A DNA stretch of 12,242 nucleotides from an uncultured Christensenella sp. (GTDB lineage: Bacteria > Bacillota > Clostridia > Christensenellales > CAG-917): assembly GCA_910584155.1 (NCBI GenBank), contig CAJTYG010000016.1, positions 1 to 12,242 on the forward strand. The letters are read 5' to 3'. Below are positions 7,601 through 12,242 of this stretch, piece after piece; the stretch's first letter is position 1, and every line of letters starts with the position of its first letter. The position numbers were made by a program, and so were the translations under genes. The notes under the pieces are model-generated. The model was not told the DNA's origin and did no database searches. It worked only from the letters and a program-made list of their open reading frames with translations.

Positions 7601-10600
7601 TAGTGATTTGCCAATCGTGCTTGAGATATTCGCTTGAAATGATTTCGTTGTAAGACGGTATATTATAGTTTGCGGCTTCCACCCTATACTCGTCGCCCGC
7701 CTTAGTAGTAAAGCCGCTGACCTCCGCCCTGTAGCTGCCCACAGCCGTAGCCTTTGCGCCGTCGCTGTATGAAACGGCGAGGAATGACGGCAAGCCCGAA
7801 ATAATGCTCACCGACTGCATATGCTCATTGAATTCGAGCGCATCTGCGCTCCACTTGACTTGCGACAGGTCGATATTTGCACGTCTCACACGCACGTATA
7901 CCGTAAATTCTTTATACTGCTGCGCAAGCGGTCTACCGCTTGCGTCGTTAAACGAGAACCCTTCATTGAGAGGAATAAGGCGCACAGTCACCGCTACGGC
8001 GGACGGCGTTGCGTTTAACTGCGAGCTGTTTAAATAGCCGCCCACGCCAAACGACGTATCAACCTTAACGCCCTTTGCGGCAAGCCCCGCCGCATTTGTG
8101 GCAAGCGAAAATACAAACGTGCCGCCCGTGTACGTCACATCGAATGGCGAAGACGAGCTTGCGCCGCCCGTGACTGCCTTGATTTCGCCGTTGTTTTCAC
8201 GGTACTGCCAATCTACAGAGTCAATTTCTATGCCCTGTGCGCTTATCATAAACTCCTGCTCGGCACCCGTCGGATCCAGCACATAGTTTTTGTTTACTTC
8301 CGCTTTGTTTGGGTCGAGAGTAGCAACAAGCTTAAACGAGCCTGCGTCCTCTATTGTTGAAGCGTCCAGAATTCCGCTCGGCACGTCTATCTTTGCGTTT
8401 GAGTTGCGGACGTTGTAATACTGAAGCGTGATTACTACGTCGTCGCCCTCAACTGCGTTGGACGGCTCGGCTTTAAAGGTGACGTTATCACCGTTCTGCA
8501 TAAAGAATGCGCCCGTTGAGCTAATGAAATCTACATATAAGGTTTTGGGTGTAACGGTGACGGTTATGGTCTGATCTGCGATGATTTCATCGGAATAGTT
8601 AGACGTATTCCAACACCAATCGGATTTGTTTTCCGATTTTATCGCAGCGGTCACCCTGTAAGTGCCCGCATTTTTGGCAACCACTATATACCAACCGCCG
8701 TCCGACTCCTGCACGATTTGTGCACCCTCGCTCGCAGTGAGAGTAGCGATATCCTGCCACTCTGCCGTATATCCCGAAAGTATAAACTTAACCTTGTCAC
8801 CCGTGTACGCCTTGCTGCCCTCGGAAGCTTGAGGTATATTCAACCTGTTGCGGTTTATCACAATAGTGCACGTCTTTGAAGAAGCGTCCTTGATGACATA
8901 GTTGCCCTTGTATTCCGTCTTATCTGTTGCGGAATTGACAAGTATTGCCTGCGCAGTATACGTGCCTCGCCTGCTTGGCATCTCGTCTATTTTGTCAAAG
9001 GTGCCGCCCGCCGCTATAGTGCCCGTAAATCGTGTCCCGATTGCAGGAGCGTCCGAATACAGCTCCGTCTCATCTGCAAATGTAGGCGCAGTGAAAGTCC
9101 CCGACGACGAGTCATACGTCGGTGCATTGACCGTCAGCTCTTTGGGGTTTATGATAAACTTAAACCACCGCACCGTGTCCGTCTCGACGTGTGCGGCGTC
9201 GGATGTGTCGGGGGTGCCATCAAATTTTGGCTTGCGGCTCTTCTTTGCGTCATCTATCTCTGTAGGTGTCCAACTGTTGTTAGCACCTTCGATGTCTACT
9301 TCTTTATTTACTGCGTCTATCCACGCTTGCGTTATTTCAGCTTTTACCCAATACTCACCAGCATCTTTTACGTCTGTAACAGTTGTACCTTTAGAATTTT
9401 GATACGTTAAATTTACGTAATTTCCCGTATGCTCATACCATTCCGAATCATACCATGTATTTTCAGTAGGTTTGGCATCCACAACACTTTTTACTGTTTG
9501 CACATCGCCGTTGTATGTTGTGGGAACATTTTGAGGATCATCAAGTATCACCCCGCCCGAGTAAGCTGCAGTTATATTAAAGTGAATAGCCGATCTTACA
9601 CTACAAGTCGCATTCACATGGTTATAAGCACTGGAACCATTAGTACTCATACATTGTAGATTATAAAAGTCACCCGCACCTCCCGAGCGCAACCACGAGC
9701 ACCCCTGTGATGCCGTATGCGCTAATTGATTTGTACTGAGCTTCCATATAGAAGAACCATTCAAATAGTTTGTCCACCCTGTTTCAGTAGCAGAAGGTAT
9801 CCATATATAATCCTCTTTCCAAGCATCATAGCGTACCGAAGTACCATTCGGGGCTACATATGTATCAGAAGGGACATAGTGATTTGATAAATACCAATTA
9901 CTCGTCAAATTACCATATGCGTCATTTGAAAGATTTATATTGCCGTAGAATGGGTTCGCACGACCAGCTTGAGTTTCGGTTTCTTGGTATTTTATATACT
10001 TAGGCTGAACTAAATATTTAGCTGCGAAACTATTTACATTACTACCATCAGAAAACAGCCTGTAATTGCTAAAATCATCTGAATATAAGATATTCTGTCT
10101 AAGCAAACTTCGAGCATACATGTTAGTGCCTTTGTCCGATGAAGATGATACAAAGCCGACACTGCTGTTTTCATGTGCATTTGCTTGATATAATGTAAGA
10201 ATGGCATTTTCTTTACCATCGATAGTTGCTACCGTTAGTGAAACAGCCATCCAGTAAATACCACCCAAATTGATTATCATTCCATCATTGGTGCGTCCTA
10301 TCTTTGAATTTATTGTCGAAGCCGGAACAATATAGCTACCCGTTGCGCTGAACTCTCCAGCACCATTCGCCTTGATATATTCTATAGGATCTTCCTTGCC
10401 GAAAAGCTTGTCATATAAGTCTTTTACAACTTTGAAATTGAAATTTGTGCCACTCCACATTTCCTCTCCGCCACCAGCTTTATATGCGTTGTCGACATTG
10501 GCAGAAGTAAGTGCCGCTGCGGAATTATTTATAAATGTGTGTACTCCATTGCCAAAAGCCCAACAGAATGTAAATGAAAAAACTAATATCAATATCAAGA

Positions 10601-10655
10601 AAGATATTATATTTGTAGATTTTTTATTTCCGCTACATTTATTGTATATCCGCAT
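4632..10655 (-). CDS. Giant secreted dockerin-bearing surface protein B (DUF6273-like domain, Ig/MBG-like repeats)
   Basis: 2007 residues, complete; the only full-length member of the family here. A basic start and hydrophobic core (about 15-34) form a signal peptide or membrane anchor. Residues about 60-361 form a DUF6273-like domain (DAWKEDYIWIPSATETG, CSWLRSGG, VRSAIHFNI at 353-361). The segment at about 368-420 is strongly shared with A. Many beta-rich Ig/MBG-like segments follow, with recurring DLSxVKW starts (near 930, 1216, 1312) and W-Q-I ends. Residues about 1690-1795 are a pre-dockerin module. Two EF-type calcium loops, DIDGDGDIGTAD and DLDGDGEVGTAD, give a type-I dockerin at about 1797-1858, with D at positions 1, 3, 5 and 12. 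After LTLR (1864) comes a tail rich in S, T and A (about 143 residues) ending in a basic segment with three Cys. There is no LPXTG motif. The likely role is adhesion or extracellular binding, held at the surface through its dockerin. The start is fixed by AGGA at 10665-10662 and the promoter shared with A. Confidence 0.93.
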   Translation of the reverse strand: MRIYNKCSGNKKSTNIISFLILILVFSFTFCWAFGNGVHTFINNSAAALTSANVDNAYKAGGGEEMWSGTNFNFKVVKDLYDKLFGKEDPIEYIKANGAGEFSATGSYIVPASTINSKIGRTNDGMIINLGGIYWMAVSLTVATIDGKENAILTLYQANAHENSSVGFVSSSSDKGTNMYARSLLRQNILYSDDFSNYRLFSDGSNVNSFAAKYLVQPKYIKYQETETQAGRANPFYGNINLSNDAYGNLTSNWYLSNHYVPSDTYVAPNGTSVRYDAWKEDYIWIPSATETGWTNYLNGSSIWKLSTNQLAHTASQGCSWLRSGGAGDFYNLQCMSTNGSSAYNHVNATCSVRSAIHFNITAAYSGGVILDDPQNVPTTYNGDVQTVKSVVDAKPTENTWYDSEWYEHTGNYVNLTYQNSKGTTVTDVKDAGEYWVKAEITQAWIDAVNKEVDIEGANNSWTPTEIDDAKKSRKPKFDGTPDTSDAAHVETDTVRWFKFIINPKELTVNAPTYDSSSGTFTAPTFADETELYSDAPAIGTRFTGTIAAGGTFDKIDEMPSRRGTYTAQAILVNSATDKTEYKGNYVIKDASSKTCTIVINRNRLNIPQASEGSKAYTGDKVKFILSGYTAEWQDIATLTASEGAQIVQESDGGWYIVVAKNAGTYRVTAAIKSENKSDWCWNTSNYSDEIIADQTITVTVTPKTLYVDFISSTGAFFMQNGDNVTFKAEPSNAVEGDDVVITLQYYNVRNSNAKIDVPSGILDASTIEDAGSFKLVATLDPNKAEVNKNYVLDPTGAEQEFMISAQGIEIDSVDWQYRENNGEIKAVTGGASSSSPFDVTYTGGTFVFSLATNAAGLAAKGVKVDTSFGVGGYLNSSQLNATPSAVAVTVRLIPLNEGFSFNDASGRPLAQQYKEFTVYVRVRRANIDLSQVKWSADALEFNEHMQSVSIISGLPSFLAVSYSDGAKATAVGSYRAEVSGFTTKAGDEYRVEAANYNIPSYNEIISSEYLKHDWQITKKRIDVIWISVEETSDSTVVYVPYLSDNSGAVAYTFYDRTDTERANPLTLEDIFDRYDPTQRIGYLVVATVINGNYVLIENDSEVTESTNGFEVGDNKIPVKVRLENDSVVYNGTKQLAVVVLTTAEGINVEWDETYYVQDESGQFVLMTDPDQPLDAGVYKIVVSLKPGAAEEMAISGQREFIYTIEKAEIDLSGLKWVDTEHDNAEYTAPFVYMPGVSHTLALIGTDDLATLGLSVDYDPDTLANRTGKNAKDYRIVVKFTENEFFESNYKVPDDIEFVWQILPYTPDLSGVKWNYNAEPFVFKIVNGVPVKQSARLIGFPEEYAEELASLIIYGDDDGEYSDVSIHRTSFTVDEANELRANYGDFVFSGGLESVIDWEIHPLRVEKPQQRQEVDFVVDGYSFGTVTNLPDDFAEYFDVKVLDANGDEIPPTDGSWTFVNVGRYIVQIRFKQGMNKSSGGTVDNVKWADNSRSAYQLSLTINKLVFTVNGWIKGEGTDKPTLDADNIAEIEKYFEYVLKRVSDGAILPIDSALEEGTAYTIALKLRAGIASGNVAIKYADVEDELEETPPYTFITEDSMSFPPESFYDRPAEGQLLQYPYTGKEITFNLEDLDWFVPSEMQVISGDLTGTEIGEYTVMVGFKASSLYAWGSADEWDRLPVTVKIVIYEDEQKGRFILTEAAAASHGYKFLYENFHAYENDISEYVYSAESVVYIANLAYADTVADLLRQFANAEDITAYTADNTLIEDLTTMLATGMMLRIMDGETILNQLTISVMGDIDGDGDIGTADKARLNSYTLDNLPLTGAYLLACDLDGDGEVGTADKARLNAYTLDTLDIYAGLTLRPTAQTSAQASQTSSVETLANADESAFVECDTAQTSAQISVISSQDLSVEISTANSFNESVFATSTHESATTSVNAIAAEECSISVDTTANAIAETSTAAIGQNATLSRCPKISIKWVEQAVITLNSITERTFCKKSCHNWDIN
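5061..5270 (-). other. Dockerin region of protein B
   Basis: Two repeats of about 30 residues, each with a calcium loop D-x-D-G-D-G-x-x-G-T-A-D followed by KARLN-S/A-YTL. The two halves are nearly identical at the loop and helix contact positions, which in known type-I dockerins permits binding in two orientations. Residue for residue it equals the dockerin of C, while the DNA differs at many synonymous sites. Confidence 0.85.
5350..5579. repeat. Pre-dockerin identity block, copy in gene B
   Basis: These 230 bp are identical to 11591-11820 in gene C, with not one synonymous change. The flanking dockerin DNA carries many silent differences and the DNA on the other side diverges at protein level. 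This suggests recent gene conversion. It encodes residues about 1693-1769. Confidence 0.85.
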
Positions 10656-10661
10656 ATCTAT

Positions 10662-10665
10662 TCCT
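10662..10665 (-). promoter_or_regulatory. Ribosome binding site of gene B
   Basis: AGGA six bases before the ATG at 10655-10653; the same site and spacing as in gene A. Confidence 0.6.
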
Positions 10666-10704
10666 ATATTATTATATTAGCAATACAGTATGCTCTTTGT
10701 TGTA

Positions 10705-10745
10705 TTGTCGATATTTGTCGAATTATATCGATAATTATACGTATA
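10705..10745. promoter_or_regulatory. Helically phased TCGA/palindrome array of gene B
   Basis: Exact copy of the array before gene A: TCGA at 10708, 10718 and 10728, TATCGATA at 10726-10733 and TATACGTATA at 10736-10745 over the predicted +1. Conservation in both leaders is consistent with a shared regulator, though recent duplication would look the same. Confidence 0.45.
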
Positions 10746-10746
10746 T

Positions 10747-10775
10747 ATTTTATACACAAACCACTAATATGTCAA
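10747..10775 (-). promoter_or_regulatory. Sigma-A type promoter of gene B
   Basis: Minus strand TTGACA (10775-10770), 17-base spacer, TAAAAT (10752-10747). It is the same as the promoter of A except for one spacer base, with transcription starting near 10740. Confidence 0.8.
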
Positions 10776-10833
10776 TAGTTTTCAATATTGCAATAATTTC
10801 CAATCGAAAATCTGCGTGTAATCTAAAATAATT

Positions 10834-10933
10834 CGTCATTGCGAGGCATTTATTGCCGAAGCAATCCAGAACTTTCAGCCATTTATAAGCCCACGTTCTG
10901 GATTGCTTCGTCACTTCGTTCCTCGCAATGACG
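10834..10933. repeat. REP-like 100-bp imperfect hairpin, copy 2
   Basis: Same architecture as 2507-2606, with four differences confined to the non-arm parts; the 13-bp outer and inner arms are unchanged. It lies between the terminator of C and the promoter of B, at nearly the same distance upstream of the promoter as copy 1. Confidence 0.85.
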
Positions 10934-10956
10934 AAAAGCGGCGCATTTTGCGCCGC
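10934..10956 (-). terminator. Intrinsic terminator of gene C
   Basis: Minus strand GCGGCGCA (10956-10949), loop AAA, TGCGCCGC (10945-10938), then TTTT. It is a perfect 8-bp GC-rich stem 64 bp past the stop codon of C. Confidence 0.75.
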
Positions 10957-11019
10957 CTTTCATTCTATATCGCTTTTATATTTTATTATACTATTATTTA
11001 TAAAATATATTATACAATC

Positions 11020-12242
11020 TTAATAGTTGAGTTGCACTCTCTGCTTGCAATCGGCATAATTACTTATTGTAAAAACAATATTTTTTATATCCGCAATAAC
11101 TGTATAAGTTGTTTCATCATTCAACAACAATACCACATTATCTGCTATAGCATTATCACTTACAATTTCACATTCGCCAACATTCTCTACATTAGTTATT
11201 CCACTTTCATCTATAGGCGCACATTCAGCAAACATAAGTTCAGCAGCTTGCACTGTATCAAGTTCAGCAATCTTAGTTTCCACAGATGAAGTCTGTGCTG
11301 AGGCTCGCAATGTGAGTCCTGCATAGATATCGAGAGTGTCCAACGTGTAGGCATTTAATCTTGCTTTGTCTGCGGTGCCTACTTCTCCGTCGCCGTCAAG
11401 GTCACAGGCTAAGAGATATGCGCCTGTAAGCGGCAGGTTGTCTAAAGTGTATGAGTTCAAGCGGGCTTTGTCCGCTGTACCTATGTCGCCGTCTCCGTCT
11501 ATGTCGCCCATAACTGAAATCGTAAGTTGGTTCAAGATTGTTTCGCCGTCCATTATGCGCAACATCATGCCAGTTGCAAGCATTGTAGTAAGGTCTTCTA
11601 TCAAGGTATTGTCTGCGGTGTATGCCGTGATGTCCTCGGCATTGGCAAACTGTCTCAATAAATCTGCTACAGTATCAGCATACGCAAGATTGGCTATATA
11701 CACCACGCTTTCCGCACTGTATACGTACTCGCTTATGTCGTTTTCGTAGGCGTGGAAGTTTTCGTACAGGAATTTGTAGCCGTGGCTTGCAGCTGCCGCT
11801 TCAGTAAGGATAAATCTGCCCTTCTGCTCGTCCTCGTATATAACTATCTTCACTGTAACAGGCGTTCTGTTCCAGTCTTCTGCGGTGCCCCATGCGTACA
11901 GTGAGCCGCTTACAAAGCCTACCGTCACCTCGTATTCGCCTATTTCCGTACCCTTTAGCACGCCCGTCTTAACTTCCATTTCTATGGGATTGTACCACTC
12001 GAGTTCGGTGAGGTCGAAGGTGATTTCCTCGCCCGTGTACTCGTAGCGCAGCTCCGCATTTTCGGGCTTCTCTAAGAAATCGGTAGGATCTATATCAAAC
12101 GGGTCTTCCGTCTGGAACACGTATGGCTCCGTCTCTTCAAGCTCCGTTTCTGTATCCTTATATATCAATGCTACGTTGCCTGCGTGGCCGTCCTTGAGCT
12201 TAAGCGCTATGCTGTACACCGTTGCCATCTCAAGCACGTCGT
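11020..12242 (-). CDS. Giant secreted dockerin-bearing surface protein C, 3' part
   Basis: Partial; the frame is open through the right edge, so the true start lies outside and the GTG at 12237 is an internal valine codon. About 407 residues are visible. First comes an Ig/MBG-like segment (ALKLKDG, YTGEEITFDL, GTEIGEYEVTVGF, SLYAWGTAEDW) that is clearly homologous to B but diverged. Next comes a pre-dockerin module from about VKIVIYEDEQKGRF onward, identical to B in protein sequence. Then a dockerin with both D-x-D-G-D-G loops (methionine of MGDIDGDGD at 11511-11509) and LTLR at about 11307. The last 94 residues form a tail unlike that of B after a short shared AQTSSVET: acidic, with FAECAPIDESG and a hydrophobic NVVLLL patch, ending KQRVQLNY. 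The role is presumably as for B. The gene ends with the terminator at 10934-10956. Confidence 0.9.
   Translation of the reverse strand, partial: DVLEMATVYSIALKLKDGHAGNVALIYKDTETELEETEPYVFQTEDPFDIDPTDFLEKPENAELRYEYTGEEITFDLTELEWYNPIEMEVKTGVLKGTEIGEYEVTVGFVSGSLYAWGTAEDWNRTPVTVKIVIYEDEQKGRFILTEAAAASHGYKFLYENFHAYENDISEYVYSAESVVYIANLAYADTVADLLRQFANAEDITAYTADNTLIEDLTTMLATGMMLRIMDGETILNQLTISVMGDIDGDGDIGTADKARLNSYTLDNLPLTGAYLLACDLDGDGEVGTADKARLNAYTLDTLDIYAGLTLRASAQTSSVETKIAELDTVQAAELMFAECAPIDESGITNVENVGECEIVSDNAIADNVVLLLNDETTYTVIADIKNIVFTISNYADCKQRVQLNY
11305..11511 (-). other. Dockerin region of protein C
   Basis: Two calcium loops identical in protein sequence to those of B (DIDGDGDIGTAD and DLDGDGEVGTAD, each followed by KARLN). 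The many silent DNA differences from B show that the protein sequence itself is under constraint, as expected if both bind the same partner. Confidence 0.85.
11591..11820. repeat. Pre-dockerin identity block, copy in gene C
   Basis: Exact match to 5350-5579 in gene B over 230 bp, bounded by single mismatches at 11590 and 11821. It fits a recent gene-conversion tract between neighbouring paralogues. Confidence 0.85.

Larger units (their letters stand above)
10647..10793. repeat. Duplicated promoter/leader block, copy 2
   Basis: Matches 2308-2454 with a single substitution (10763). The coding DNA immediately downstream is far less similar, so the block has been copied or constrained as a unit. 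Confidence 0.9.

Noticed and set aside
9560..9760. Diversity-generating retroelement target in the variable domain
   Set aside because: The domain has a variable stretch near its end, but no template repeat or reverse transcriptase gene is present here.
12235..12237. GTG as the start codon of gene C
   Set aside because: The frame continues upstream to the window edge and the matching segment of B is internal, so this is a valine codon.

Overview
The window is a tandem array of very large secreted surface-protein genes, all on the minus strand. Long multi-domain Ig-like secreted proteins, type-I dockerin repeats, strong TTGACA/TAAAAT promoters and AGGA/AAGGAG ribosome sites point to a low-to-mid GC Firmicute, probably a gut Clostridia-type bacterium. 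No housekeeping or taxonomic marker gene is present, so this placement is inference. There is no sign of phage, plasmid replication, rRNA or tRNA.

Layout, left to right. (1) 1-2316 (-): 5' part of giant surface-protein gene 'A', which runs off the left edge. Its signal peptide is separated from the rest by an 11-G tract (2203-2213, C on the plus strand) that puts the two halves out of frame; 10 G would restore the frame. (2) 2317-3382: about 1 kb of noncoding DNA with the promoter of A, a 100-bp REP-like hairpin, two copies of a 77-bp nested-palindrome element, smaller hairpins and a strong bidirectional terminator. (3) 3383-4504 (-): a 373-residue single-pass membrane protein 'R' with an extracellular beta-rich, possibly cohesin-like domain, a glycine-zipper membrane helix and an acidic cytoplasmic tail of 36-residue repeats. 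(4) 4632-10655 (-): complete giant surface protein 'B', 2007 residues, with an N-terminal signal/anchor, a DUF6273-like domain, Ig/MBG-like repeats, a duplicated-EF dockerin and a Ser/Thr/Ala-rich tail. (5) 10656-11019: the promoter of B (near-identical to that of A), a second copy of the 100-bp hairpin and the terminator of the next gene. (6) 11020->12242 (-): 3' end of giant paralogue 'C', with the same pre-dockerin module and dockerin but a different tail.

Working model (inference): A, B and C belong to one family of dockerin-bearing surface proteins. They share promoters and C-terminal attachment modules that are homogenised between copies, while the N-terminal domains and extreme C-terminal tails diverge. 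R, encoded between A and B, is a candidate membrane receptor for the dockerins. The G tract in A would switch that family member on and off. The switch, the receptor role and the gene conversion all need experimental or database support; homopolymer sequencing error is the main competing explanation for the frameshift in A.
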